DNA of 64,000 nucleotides from Pegea sp. RAD2-039 (Eukaryota > Chordata > Thaliacea > Salpida > Salpidae). A program made the translations under genes and the position numbers. The stretch lies in the NCBI GenBank assembly GCA_034620365.1, contig JAQGEQ010000043.1:186001-250000 (forward strand), read 5' to 3'. Below, in pieces: positions 1 through 11,730 of this stretch (positions are counted from its first letter, which is position 1; each line of letters opens with the position of its first letter). The notes below the pieces were generated by a model. It saw nothing but the letters and a program-made list of their open reading frames with translations. It made no database searches and was not told the DNA's origin.

Positions 1-112
1 AAGACTTCTCAGCTGATAGCACTACACAATTGTTAAAACTTGATTAAATGAGCAGTTTATTGTGTTTTTTCAGTTCTGCATTTGTAAAGGTAGTTTATTA
101 GACTTTACTATT

Positions 113-377
113 ATGGATGTCTTTCCCAGTTCAACTTATACTGTTCAGTCTGCTGAGAAGTCATTTAATGAGCTAAAATCCCATATGAAAATGGAAAGAC
201 TTCCAGTAAGAAGCTATTTGCTTTACAAAGTTTAAATTTAACAAATTCTTTTTTCAGGTTTCAGCTTCTGGAAGAGAGATTCTAAACTTTGTGCTGGATA
301 ACCAACCGAAGGACTTTTTAATTGTCAAACCACCTGACAATCCCTTTAAGCCCAAGAGCACTTGTATGTTCTTGTGA
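113..377 (+). CDS. G-protein gamma subunit (70 aa, two exons)
   Basis: Exons are 113-205 and 258-377, joined in phase 0 across a 52-base GT-AG intron, giving 70 residues, the usual length for G-gamma. Seen: a short helix-forming N-terminus, the ELKSHMKMERLPVS segment that matches the gamma signature around ...IERIKVS, then PKDFL, then NPFKPKS and a C-terminal CMFL prenylation box directly before TGA. Known for the family: gamma pairs obligatorily with a G-beta propeller and anchors it to the membrane through a prenylated C-terminal cysteine; a final Leu favours geranylgeranylation. The PKDFL stretch resembles the GNG13-like subgroup, but I do not assign an ortholog. An acceptor-like CAG at 71-73 precedes the start, and the frame stays open back to it, so a 5' UTR exon or a slightly longer N-terminus is possible. 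A candidate AATAAA lies at 726-731. Confidence 0.86.
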
Positions 378-1390
378 TCTTTATACTTGGACAAGTCTCT
401 TTTGAGTGTATTGTTTCTTTGTCATATCAATATCTTTTTATATATGCTATTTGCCGAACTACAAATTCATATCATAAGAATCCTCTAGTTATACCTACTC
501 TATAAAGTTAGATTCTCATACTCTGTTCATCTTTACTATCTAAATCTTGCTTGTCATTCGGCAATTGATTTTAGCTAACTTTCTTTGCATAGTACATAAT
601 TATGTTATATTTTAACAACTTTGATATTACGTTTAATCAGGTGCTGAAACTATTAATTTAATCTATGTTTTCAGAGTTTGGCTCCCTATTATAAACATGC
701 CGTTTTATTTTAATGTATCATCACTAATAAACTTTTTCTAACATATTTTCAATCTGCAATCAATTGTGATACCTTTTAAGTAAGCACTTCCCACCTGCAT
801 GCGTTTAAAACACAAATTATTCTGCGTTATCTCTGTTTATTTCAAACCTGGATCTCAACAAAATTCTAAAGGACAGGAGGCGTAGCATGTATAACGAGTA
901 AATATGCATTTATAATTTGTATAAAATAAATTAGTATTATCAATTTTGGTGTTGGCTACTGTAAAAAAAGTTTTTAGCCAATTATATATATGCCAAATAT
1001 ATGTGAAATTCTCATTGATTTTAGTAAGTGCTTTATTAAAATAGCTTAATTGCAAATATATTGATTTTGACATTTCAGATGTCAAGTTATGCTCCATCAT
1101 TTAGAATTTCCACTTTAAAGTCACATTAAACTTTTCAATTTCTATCATTTTTTAATAATGAGTTTTTTAGTAAGTTGATATTAAAAATATCAACAAATGT
1201 ATGTTGCCAGTAATTAGAAAAGATGAAATGAAAACGTCGAGCAATTACAAGTGAATCTTATGTATAAGCTGATGAGTATTTTAACCAAGTATGAAGAAGT
1301 TACAATAATGACACGAAAAAACCATCAACCATTTTTTAAATTGGATCAAGAGCTAGAAAACTTTTAGAAAAATGAGAACAAAAAAACTTT
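378..1390. other. Intergenic gap between convergent genes
   Basis: AT-rich sequence between the end of the gamma-subunit gene (+) and the end of RNF170 (-). I see no coding signal. It holds possible poly(A) signals for both neighbours: AATAAA on + at 726-731 and its complement TTTATT at 1032-1037 for the minus-strand gene. Confidence 0.6.
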
Positions 1391-2630
1391 TCAATCTCTT
1401 TGAGCAACAACTTGCCTGTAGATGATAGTCATATATACTAATACAAGTAAAAGGACAAATAAATCATCTAAGAGGCCTAGTAGACCTAATACAGCTTCTG
1501 GTAGAATGTCTAAAGGTGAAATGAGATAAACCAGAATTGCAACGACACAAAGTACAATACGAGCACGAAACATTATTACTAACCCACCAACCGAAAAAAA
1601 CTCTCTTAATAGATGTCTTAACAGAGCAGGCAAGTCCCAAAAATAATCCATCAGCTGTAAAGAGAAATATGAAGTTTACAGCATACACCGAAATTCATTT
1701 CTTACCGGCCTGGGTTGCCCTGAAAATCTCCGATTATAATCTCGGATGCTTTGCTCGATTTCTTCGCCTCCTTCTGAATCAGGAGGAAAGTCTCGAAGTA
1801 ACAAGCTGACAGTCTGTCGACAAACTGGACACTGCACTGCACCTAACCAGTTTCCAAATAACCAATATGTCACTATACACTGGCCTGAAAGGTTACTCAA
1901 AGTTTTAAAGTTGTGGCAAGTTACGAGCTAGTTGCTTTACCACAGAATAAATGGCCACAATTAGTTTCTACTGCAAATCTAGCATCATGTAGACAAATAG
2001 GACATTTTCGGTCATTGTAATATTGAGGGCGTGAAGAGTTCTGTTTTTACAGAGATTAATTTGAATTAGTAATTTCTAAGCAAACTAATCTGTAAGACTA
2101 AAAAATGAAAACATAGGATCTAACCAGTTCAGTTTCTACTTGTACATCTGCTTGTGTCTCAGAATCTTCACCCTGATCTTCTGGTGGAGCACCTGAAGGA
2201 ACAAGTCCAAGACGACTTCTAGTTTCAAAAACATGTTTCTGGCTTTCAGGATGAATATTTGGAATGGATCTTGCATAAAAGCCTCTGTATTTGAAATAAA
2301 ATACTTAATTAGTTAAAATCAAGACTTTTTTTCATATATATGAATAAACAAACTTTAATATCATTAATAGCTCAAACAATGTTTGATTCTTATTTAAAAC
2401 TATGTTTTTTTAGCTTTTTATCAAATATGCACAAAATATGGTCCAAAAGTATACCCACTACTAAATATAAACTATTTTAATAAAGTATTATATCATAGAT
2501 TAGTTATCTGATATTACCTTATAAAAAGAAATATGGAAATGAAAAGTATAGTGAGGGTAAAAAAGAATTCAATAACTTCATCTCCAAAGCCCTCAACATA
2601 TGATCCAGTTTGAGCATTAATTGCATCCAT
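1391..2630 (-). CDS. RNF170: E3 ubiquitin-protein ligase RNF170 (RING finger, ER membrane)
   Basis: Five exons on the minus strand, 2630-2518, 2284-2125, 2040-1941, 1884-1706 and 1654-1391, join without frame breaks to 271 residues (the human protein has 258). Seen: a hydrophobic segment at about residues 21-38; a complete C3HC4 RING with Cys104, Cys107, Cys119, His121, Cys124, Cys127, Cys143 and Cys146; the conserved [11 protein letters not shown] stretch; then the C-terminal DUF1232 region with two hydrophobic helices around [11 protein letters not shown]. Known for the family: an ER ubiquitin ligase that, with erlin proteins, marks activated IP3 receptors for ER-associated degradation. The start Met in the first exon is followed by 20 polar residues and the membrane helix, as in homologs. 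Introns of 51 and 56 bases are very short. Confidence 0.97.
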
Positions 2631-5600
2631 AGTCAACTAAGTATATCAAAAAAGTAACAGCACAAAAGGCTGCTATAAAAACAGCCGCAACATAAACAAA
2701 TTATTTTTCTAAAAGCATGACTATAACATGAATAATTTGTTTGAAATGTAATTTTACTTCAAACATTATTTCTAAGGGAAATATATCCTGATTTAATCAT
2801 AAATCATTGTTGAGTTCGGTGAACAATCATTGTTATACTATTTATTTCCATTAATAATCAAAACTAAACTTTTATCAACAACAATAAACATTAATTTACA
2901 ATACTTAATTACATATAGGTTTATTGACACATGATAATTTTCAATATTTGGATTGATATTTTTGAAAATGATCATAAATAATTTCTATGGGATAATTATT
3001 AAAAGACTTGATAACAAACTTTCATAAATCTAGCAATTTTTAAACTTTATCATTCTAAGCTATGACTAATAGATCTTAAATACTATTCATAAAATGATGA
3101 GTAGATTAAATGTATCATAATGTACACATCAAATCTGAAAAAAAATGATAAACTTTAAGTCTTCAAAGTAATGATTAACTTATTTTCAACATTTTGACAG
3201 CTTTAATTATTTATTTCTGCTGTACAATTAAAATCCAAAATTATATAAGGCAAACAACTATTCTTATGCTCTTAAAATAGAATTAAAATAGCAACTAATA
3301 AAGTTGTGCTACAAAAGTAAATTATTCAAGATTAACTTTTCTAAAACTAAGTTAAAACTATAAACTTTAATGAATCAAAAAAATTTCAACAAACCAAAAA
3401 TGTTTCATTATTTGGAAAAAGTAAAGAGAAAAATATTAACTTTAAGACTAAAAATACCCCTATTCAAAAATTTCTGACAGCACTATTTGTGATATATAAA
3501 AATATTTTAATTAACAAACAAATATAAGAACTTACCAAGTAACTGTAGTAAAAACCATATACTAGTGTAACAACTTATGGAGACAAAAGCATATTTCAGC
3601 ACTTATATGTTCCACACAAAAGTACTTAATTACATTTTTATAAATAAAAAGTTTAAAAAGAATGGATATTTATTCATAAATTAATTAAATACAACTTTTA
3701 GCTCATGAGAGATAAAATTGTACCACGTTAACACGATAAAAATATTTGTGTTGTGATTACATGAACCTATTGAGAACTAACTTCTTAAAGAGGGTTTCTA
3801 ACGGCAATAAACAAAACTATAAGTTTAGAAAGTTATAATTATTTCAGTAAAACCGTAAACTTTGCACATATACTTTATAAATAGGTTTTAAAGTTTAAAA
3901 CATTAGTGTTTATAATACTGTTTCATAAAGCTAATTAATTAAAGGACTAGTTTAAACAATTGCACAAAAATATTATTATATTAAATATTATTTTTTTTTA
4001 AAGGCAGATTTATAAATTTAACAGATAAGATAAATTAAAAAAATCCTTAAAACACCAACTGAAATATATATTGATACGCATTATTAGCTAAGCTACATGC
4101 TTGATATAATTATTGGTCCAACGAATATCGATAACCACAGCATAAAATTGCTTAAAAATATAATGATTAACTAAATGCCGGTGTTTACCCAGTTAAGTTT
4201 TCTATAAAAAATGATTTTAAAGAAATGGTTTTATTCTTTCAATGTAAAAGTGAAAAATATTCAAAGAAAATCAAAAAAACTGTTCTTTAATCCACTCGCT
4301 GTTATTATCAACAATTTTATGTAAAATTGTAAAAAAACAATTAAAGATGATATATTTGAGGGAAATGGTTTTATCTGTAGCTGAGAGGCCGATGACAAAA
4401 TACTATGGTGAAGGCTATTGTGACTGCTTTGGTCTAAATTCTTTTATATAATCGATAAATGTAAGATTTACACCCATTCATATGTTTAGTATAAGCACAA
4501 AAGTTATAATTTATAGTTAAGTAACCATTTACCACCTAAATCATAGCATAGATTCCGTAAGTTTGTGAAAGGATAACAGAAAATAAAGCCTGTCAGCAAA
4601 AAAGTTTGTAATTATAAGAATAGATAGAAAAATACCTTTTTAAGATCGGTGAAAAATTGAATCTAGAATCTACCACCTTTGATTTGCAAACCATTAATCT
4701 TGCTTCGAGTTCTACGTGGATAAATCTGAAGACAGATCAGTGGCATTCACGATTTTTTAAACGTTAAAAGGCTACTTGAAGAATCTTTCCTTCTTGATAT
4801 TATACCGAATTATATGCCCTTGGTATGTTTTTTGAGCACACTGCAATTACTTTTTCAATCTGGTGGTAGCGTATATTACATAAAACTGATCACAAATGCC
4901 TAGAAGTTTCAAAAACAACTTGCTATGAGTATATCCACAGATTAAATTAGATTGATTTGTAATTATTAAAAAAGCAAGAATGGTTTTCTTCAGCTTTTGA
5001 ACATTGTATCATTAAAAAAGAAAGGATTTTTTTATTATTTTATATTTAAAGACGTTATTATATGTTTAAGAGTATATTATCTAAGGATTAGTTATGTATT
5101 TGTTTTATCTGAAAAATCGCGATAAAAAAAGTCGATGTATCCTAATGGCTTAGCAAGTTGAAGAAATAATGGATATAAACATTTTTAACTCACATAATTA
5201 ATTGTTAAATGACTGTAACAAAAGTTTTTTTTTATTTCTTATCATACTTAAGTCAAATTTTCTATTCGGCCATACTAGTTATCAATTCTAGTTTTAAAGC
5301 TAGTGAGATTTTTTTCTTTTTTATTGCTTAGATATTATAAGTATTTTTGTAGCTTGCGTGTTTTTAAAGTAATCTTACATGAGTGAAAAATATCTAATTT
5401 ATTTTTGATATAGTATAGATATATGTTTCTATATCTTTGTAAAAAGTAAATTAAAGTCATAAAATAATTTTATTAATGAAATGATTATTATGTCTAATTT
5501 ACTCAGATGATGTCATTTTACCTATTATAATTATTTGATTATTGTAATACTGATTTTATTTGAAAAATTAATTGTTATTTGTGCTATATATAAATAACTT

Positions 5601-6214
5601 CTTTTAAATTTTACATATCTTTTAATTTATCTATAATTAAACTGGTTTTAAGTTAAGTTTAGATTAATATAAACAAATTTCTAACTAGATCATATGATGT
5701 TAATTTTAGTACAAATTGGTTTTATTAAGTATTGAGTGTAGTTAAGATGAAAAATGTTTAATTGTTTGTCTTCATTTTTAAGATTTATTTTAATTTTTCA
5801 ATTGAAGTATAGAAAATAAGCTTATTCCATTTTTTTAGAAATTTTAATATTTATTCAGAATAATTATTTATTATGCTTTGATTTTATTTTTTCAGTCTAA
5901 ATTACATAAGTCAATTGCTAAGACTTGTTTTATAATGGGCATTTTATTGATGTAAAGTATGTTTGTAGTAATTTTTGGTTTGTAATCAATATAATTATAA
6001 AAGTTATAAGATTGTTTGTAGTATATGATGTAATAAAATCTTGTTTGTTTCTCTAATCATATAATGTCTACTGATTGGTTCTATATATTTAAAATTATTT
6101 ATATATTATAATTAGCTATGGTTATAATGGAATTTATAATCTTGCAATAATCATATTTTTTACCTATTCATAGATAAATAATTTATATTAGCAAGTACAA
6201 AGTTTATTCTGACA
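2631..6214. other. Intergenic region between divergent RNF170 and DDX52
   Basis: About 3.6 kb of AT-rich sequence between the divergent starts of RNF170 (-) and DDX52 (+). I see no protein-coding segment. A minus-strand stretch at about 4750-4640 that ends in a possible donor (AAAAAG/GTATTT) could be a 5' UTR exon of RNF170, but nothing else supports it. Confidence 0.5.
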
Positions 6215-8283
6215 ATGGATCAAAGTGATATATTTTTCAAATTGTCCAAAAATTTAAACTTTAAGTCTAAAGACAAAAAAACATCAAATCAGATAAAGCC
6301 TACTTTCAAAAAGCCAAAAACTGCTTTAAATTTCTTTAATAGCATAAATGAAAATAAGAAAGAAACATCTGATGGCTTTAAAGAGAATGAAGCTGATTCA
6401 AATAATGATGTAAATTGGAGAAAAAAGTTTAGAATATTTGTTGAAGGAAATGATGTTCCTGATATTGTTACAAGATTTGATGACCTAAAAAAGTTGTTTG
6501 ACTTTGATTCTACTTGTATTGACAACATTACTGAACAATTCAAATTTACATCTTTAACTCCAGTTCAAATGCAGGTTGGTTTCAAACTAGTCTAAAAACC
6601 TATTTTTTATTTTTATAAATTATTATTTTTATAATTTTTTATTTTTTGTAGGTAATACCAGCTATGCTGCATAGAAGAGAAGTGATGGTCTGTGCTCCTA
6701 CTGGATCAGGAAAAACTCTTTCATTCGTCTTACCACTTATACAACACCTCTTAGTTACCAAAAAGTCAACTAGCTTTCGAGCTTTGATAATATGTCCAAC
6801 TCGAGAACTTGCTATTCAAATTCATAAAATTTGTAATAATCTTATTACATCACTGAAAGACACAAAAAAGATGAAAACAAAATTATCTTCATTAAAAATC
6901 CAACTGCTAGATAAAGAGGCTGTAAAAGGGTTTAAACGAAAAGGTATAAAATATGGTAAAGGTTGGGATTTACTTATAAGTACACCAAACAGTGTTGCTT
7001 ATCTGTTGAATAATCAGCCAAGCTTCATAAGGTATGTATTTTATCAAAGTATTTTATAAATAAAATTGACAGATCATTTACACTAAAATTTGTTTGTAGC
7101 ATCGTTATTTGATCCTTATATAAATAATGCTAAATTGCATATGTTTATATTTTCATATCTATTGATTTATTGCTTAAGTTTGAAGACTGTTGAATGGCTA
7201 GTGGTTGATGAATCTGACAAAATGTTTGAAACTGGCAAAACTGGACGAAGTTTCCGCGAGCAACTTGGTACTATATACTCATCATGTACTAATCCTCAAA
7301 TACGAAGAGCTGTATTTAGTGCAACTTATGCTTATGATGTTCAACAATGGTGTGTAATGAACATGGAAAATGTGATTCAGGTTTGTCAATAGACCTCTTG
7401 AATAATTGGTTTTACTAAAAAAATTTTCCTAGGTGACTGTTGGTGGTCGAAATACTGCCGTCAAATCAATTAATCAAAAACTTGAATATGTTGGAAGTGA
7501 GGATGGTAAAAGATTAGCTCTTAAATCGCTCTTCCAAAAAGGATTTAAACCGCCAGCGTTAATTTTTGTACAATCAAAACAGCGCGCTAAGGACTTGTAT
7601 GCCGAACTTATCTACGATGGTTACTTCAAATTATTTAGAAAATATTTGTTCAACAATTAATTTATTTTTCCCATTAGAGCTTAACGTAGACGTGATCCAT
7701 GCTGATCGGACATCCAGTCAACGAGAAGAAGCGATCAAAAAGTTTAGGCGAGCTGAAACTTGGGTCTTGATTTGCACTGAGATTCTTGGAAGAGGGATAG
7801 ACATTGTGGTTGGTTTTATTCAGATCATTTCCAGCTTGCTGATGATTGATTTATAATAGGGATGCAACCTGGTTATCAACTACGATTTTCCGACCAGTGC
7901 AATTTCTTATATACATCGGATTGGGCGGACTGGCAGGGCGGGCAGAGAAGGGCACGCGATCACATATTTCACTGATGGAGATAAACCTCTCTTGAGATCG
8001 ATTGCTAATGTTGTTCGTGAGGCTGGATGCCAAATTCCTGGGTAACTTGCACCAAATTTGTTGATAAAAATAAATTTTTAATTATTAAAGTGAAATTGTT
8101 GATGGAAGCAACCGACAGTTTTCAACACATTTTAAACTTTTATTCAGATATATGTTGAAATTCAAGAAACTTGCAAAAGATACACAATTAGAAGTGAAGT
8201 CACGTGAGCTAAAACGAAAATCGCTCCGTTCTACTCCTCTAGAAATTCTAAACAAGAAAAAAAGAGCAGTTGAAAAAAACTAA
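6215..8283 (+). CDS. DDX52: DEAD-box RNA helicase DDX52 (yeast Rok1 homolog)
   Basis: Seven exons, 6215-6574, 6652-7031, 7179-7380, 7433-7619, 7678-7808, 7860-8041 and 8148-8283, give 525 residues (human about 599, with a longer N-terminus). Seen in order: Q motif ending TPVQMQ at residues 115-120, Walker A APTGSGKT at 135-142, PTREL at 169-173, DESD at 257-260 (the DDX52-type DEAD variant), SAT at 294-296, [12 protein letters not shown] at 439-446, and a lysine/arginine-rich tail. Known for the family: a nucleolar ATP-dependent helicase needed for early 18S rRNA processing in the small-subunit processome. The exon 4 to 5 join (7619 to 7678) is the least certain: it gives Asp-Glu-Leu where human has Glu-Gly-Ile. 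Poly(A) signals AATAAA lie at 8374-8379 and 8389-8394. Confidence 0.97.
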
Positions 8284-8480
8284 CTTTCGTGATAAAAAGA
8301 ATCGTGGAGATTTTTGTTATCAAATGCAACTTCTTTAATGAATTTTTTAATTTTCTACTCCAATGTAATATTTAATAAAATTCTTATAAATAAAGTTTTG
8401 TCTAAAATGAGTAAAAGAAACGTTTAAATTAGTTTTTAATAAAATGAACTGATATTAGCAGCCTGTAAAATCTTCCTTAG

Positions 8481-8980
8481 TCATTTATCAACTACTCTAC
8501 TTAAACTAAATGTTATTGAATAAGATTTAGGCAACATTCTAAAGTACAATCCGCTTTCATCTCAATTAAAATTTTGATGTTCGGAGTAGCCCTCGGTTAT
8601 GCCAAAAAATTCATTAATGAATTTCTCAAAAGATGAACTATCTGAACTTAATTTTTCACAGCATATTTTGAGATTCCTCAAGCCGAATCTCCCGCAAAAC
8701 CTCCATTGAAACCCCAAAATTGCTAAAAAGGGCTTATAGTGTTCACCGTAAATTAAACGGTGGAACTCAGAGGTCTTTTCGAACAGTATTGGACCAGTTA
8801 CTGGACAGCCCTTCTCGCAATCCTGACGAAACCAGATGTAAAGGGCGCTGTCCAGGTTGTAAAGTGAATTGGCTCATAATAACAGATTTAGGCACATTCC
8901 TCTCTGCCATTTCACAAACTTTTAGCTTGTCTTCAATTGTTAGTTGAACTCGTTTTCTTTGCTGTCTTATCCGTTTTTAA
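8481..8980 (-). mobile_element. Decayed Tigger/pogo-type (CENP-B/JRK-like) DNA transposase
   Basis: Read on the minus strand, 8980-8875 encodes a basic start and helix-turn-helix like CENP-B (KRVQLTIEDKLKVCEMAER). A deletion and frameshift near 8842 follow. From about 8842 down the Tc5/CENP-B DNA-binding half continues: LYIWFRQDCEKGCPVTGP, FEKTSEFH, then ILGFQWRFCGRFGLRNL and CCEKLSSDS. After an in-frame stop comes DESGLYFRMLPKS, the start of the DDE catalytic domain around its first acidic residue. The frame stops at 8481 and the rest of the catalytic domain is absent. The element is dead. This reading competes with a plus-strand open frame at 8720-8947, which is antisense to it and matches nothing. 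Confidence 0.8.
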
Positions 8981-9198
8981 ACCGGTTGACTGTGTCAAAC
9001 GTACTTACAAATAAACCTGAAGTGATCAATGTTTCTTGCTAAATTTTACTTATTGTTGTTTCAAGATCAAACTCCAGCAAACAAACTTGCGACATAAGCG
9101 TAAAAATGGGTTTATTGTCAGCTTTCCAGTGATATCCATTCAGGAAAACATTGATTTTAGCTGAATTAATTAAATCTACTTCTCGACTGAAACCGGCC

Positions 9199-9233
9199 GG
9201 ATTAACAGCGGCCGTTATAAAGAGGATGCACTG
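9199..9233 (-). repeat. Probable terminal inverted repeat end of the Tigger-like element
   Basis: Read on the minus strand, the sequence from 9233 begins CAGTGCATCCTCTTTATAAC and runs into GGCCGCTGTTAATCCGG. It is flanked by TA at 9234-9235, as expected for pogo/Tigger insertions into TA. It lies about 250 bases upstream of the transposase remnant, in the right orientation for its 5' end. I did not find the matching opposite terminus in the window. Confidence 0.45.
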
Positions 9234-9322
9234 TATATGGGCTTTAAAACACTTTCAAGCGTTTATTTTTATTTTAAACCAAGTTAAAAAGAATAGTTTT
9301 TAATATTTGTCGTTTGTTTTAG

Positions 9323-9623
9323 TGAAACACAAAGTTTGATTGACGACCTGGCTGCTGAAAGAGGTAGTTTTAATCCGATAATTGGACTGACTGACATTGT
9401 TTAAGAAGGAATATTTGCTTTTATCGGCTTTACTTTGTTTGATTATGAAAATATAAACATCTCTCGGCTTTATTCATGGTTGAGCGGAGAGCTTAATAAT
9501 TATCTGAATTCAGAAGATTGCGTTCAAGTGTATAAAGATAAAGGTGTATATACACTGAATGATGTTGATTGCTCTAAATTTAGTCACGCAATTTGTGGAG
9601 TCAAGAATATAACATGCTCTTAA
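9323..9623 (+). pseudogene. Orphan C-type lectin exon with a nonsense mutation (family relic)
   Basis: This exon matches the final exon of genes 1-3: acceptor ...TTTTAG at 9322, the second half of a C-type lectin domain, and the same ending ...KNITCS followed by TAA. An in-frame TAA at 9402-9404 replaces the Lys/Asn/Ile codon of the intact copies after TDIV. The calcium-site motif reads ELN where intact copies have EPN. No partner first-half lectin exon or CCP exons are found upstream. The 3' flank to about 9780 still resembles that of gene 2. Best read as the surviving 3' end of an older family copy. Confidence 0.85.
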
Positions 9624-10720
9624 TAGCTTTGATATTTTAGAAAAGATTATTTTATGTAAAGCAAGCATGAGAGTAATACAGTTGTTTTGTCAAAAGATTT
9701 ATGAAATAAAAGAAAATTTATATATTTTTGGGCTTTATTATCTTACCAAAGTAAGTTGATTTCGAAAAAGAAAAGAGTTGCTAAGAACTGTTTTAACTCT
9801 AAGAAGGTTAAAATTTTGTCTATCATTAGAAATTAAAGCTCAAATTGTTTTGTAGAGAAGCAAGAATGGCTTAGTTTTAAAATAAAACTTATTACAGTAG
9901 TAAGCAAACAATCTTTGCTAAGTTATGCAAAGTCTAAAAGCTAATTCACTTTTTCCTATTTAGAAACCAAAAGCACCATAACACGAATTTCTATGAAATT
10001 TATTGTATTTTGTTAAAATAAATTTCTAAACTGTATTTTAAATACAGGCTAGCAAATAGTTCTGAATTTATTGTTTTTTCTTAAACACATTGCTTAATCG
10101 ATTAACATGCTTTTCTGATTACCCCAAGAAAATTAAAAAAACAATTAACTTGTTAACTATATCACAAAAATTTATGTGAATGATAGCCACAATTTAGTGA
10201 CAAAATTATCATAAAAGAAACATTAACTTACAACTCGTAAGAGATTCATATCGTTTATAATTTCAGTATATAAATTAATAGAAATTTAGAGTCTATCCAA
10301 AATATAGAAAATTTATCAGAAATACATGTCAACCTCAGTTGATTACATTTACTGATTAAATTTGTAGGTCATTTACTATTTAAAAAAGGCTTATGAGTGT
10401 TTGATTATGAGTTTTGGTGGTTATATAAATTTTCTGTTGCAACATGGACCCATCAAAGAAATTCATCAATGGTGTTTGCTTAGATAATATCGATGATAAA
10501 AATATTAACACGAGTACGATGCAGTAATGTGAAGCATTATCATAACATGTGAAAATTAAATTGGATGGACTGTGAATTATTTGACTATTTTTGTAAAGTT
10601 ATTAATGCTAAAAATAAATCCTTGGTCGTTTCTGGTCTTTCCTAATATTAGTATACAGTCTATAAAACGCCCCATAAATCAAGTCGAAGTAGTTCTACTT
10701 TGACAAGCTCCATGACTTAT
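9624..10720. other. AT-rich intergenic sequence
   Basis: The first about 150 bases are family 3' flank, with resemblance to 33646-33790. Beyond that I see no gene, RNA or repeat that I can name. Confidence 0.5.
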
Positions 10721-11270
10721 ACTGTGATTTAAAACTTAATTACAAAAACTGATGCTCTTAGAAATAAAAGATAATTGAGATCTAAGTTCAGAAGCTCTCA
10801 TATGCTCATTGAAATGATTTTGGAGATTCATACAAGACAAGTTACTCAAATTAATTCTATAGAGAGCAAGTTGAAGGTAGTACCCTCAAACATCAACTCA
10901 ACTATGGAATCCCAGACGGAAACGTGTTAAAAGAACTCCAAATCTCACAACGTATGCATCTTTAACGATGTAGAATCTGAGATGATGCAATTCTCAATAC
11001 ACAGCAATGATTTCAAACTTTTCTGAAGTCGATGAAATACAAAGTACCTTTAATCAAACAGTACTTAATGAATAAACCTGAAACAAACTGCTGAAGCTGC
11101 AAACCTCAGCATCGAGTTTTCCCAGCAAACTTGTATAAAATTGAACCGAAATAAAAGCAGCAAGAGCTTCAAGAAAGACTGGTAAAAAACTACGTGAAAA
11201 ACGAGAAGCTGTTCAGGTGTTATAAAAGTAGGAATGAATTTGACACTAACAATGACCTGGTCATTAACTT
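10720..11270 (+). mobile_element. Possible remnant of a LINE ORF1 (different from the main family)
   Basis: Broken plus-strand frames include a helical, charged stretch (MLIEMILEIHTRQVTQINS) followed by KSHNVCIFNDVESE. This resembles the coiled coil and ...RRNN.xFxGxxE junction of many LINE ORF1 proteins. Several stops interrupt it. Weak resemblance only. Confidence 0.25.
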
Positions 11271-11333
11271 TCAGTATTTTTCTGTCATCTCTTAGTCTCT
11301 ATGGGGGTTGTGTAGTGAAGTTGTATCTCAAAC

Positions 11334-11730
11334 TTTCTGGTGGAGTTTGAAAACAGTGTTGTCAATTTTAGATTTAAATTTGGCCAATTCAGCTAATAAC
11401 AATTGAATGATGTCGGACAACAGATTTAAATTAGAATTAGAGAATGTTGATGTCGTGTCAATGGTTCTACATTTAATGCAGAGCCAGTTAAATCCCATTT
11501 GCTTTATCTGGTTGTTATCAAATATTTCATAAATTTCTTGCTCACATCACTCCAGGTGAGATGAAACCAGGAGAGGCATTTAATACATTCAAATGCCGGA
11601 TTCTCACCGCAGCAAATTTCATTGCAGGATTGGCAATTGCCATTGCAATCTTGTTTTGATGAAGTCGGTTTGTCAGCATTTTTCTGCATACTGGAAAGTA
11701 AGATCTTGCACCTTTATTTAGATCCACCAT
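11334..11730 (-). mobile_element. LINE ORF1 fragment (PHD-finger end), minus strand
   Basis: The minus strand encodes the start of the same ORF1 seen at 41690-41294: MVDLNKGARSYF, then after a one-base frame change a cysteine-rich PHD-like finger (CQSCNEICC, then ECIKCLSWFHLT). It is cut at 11334, inside ORF1, whereas the 41 kb copy continues. The fragment is almost identical to 41294-41690. Dead, with frameshifts. Confidence 0.8.

Noticed and set aside
855-1100. 81-residue minus-strand open frame
   Set aside because: Low-complexity AT-rich sequence, no family resemblance, lies between two well-defined gene ends.
1464-1931. Other-frame open reading frames over RNF170
   Set aside because: Shadows of the RNF170 exons; only the five-exon minus model has splice sites and homology.
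4640-4750. Possible 5' untranslated exon of RNF170 on the minus strand
   Set aside because: Only a weak donor supports it; without transcript data it cannot be told from chance.
8720-8947. Plus-strand open frame of 75 residues with several cysteines
   Set aside because: Antisense to the CENP-B-like transposase remnant, which explains the sequence better.
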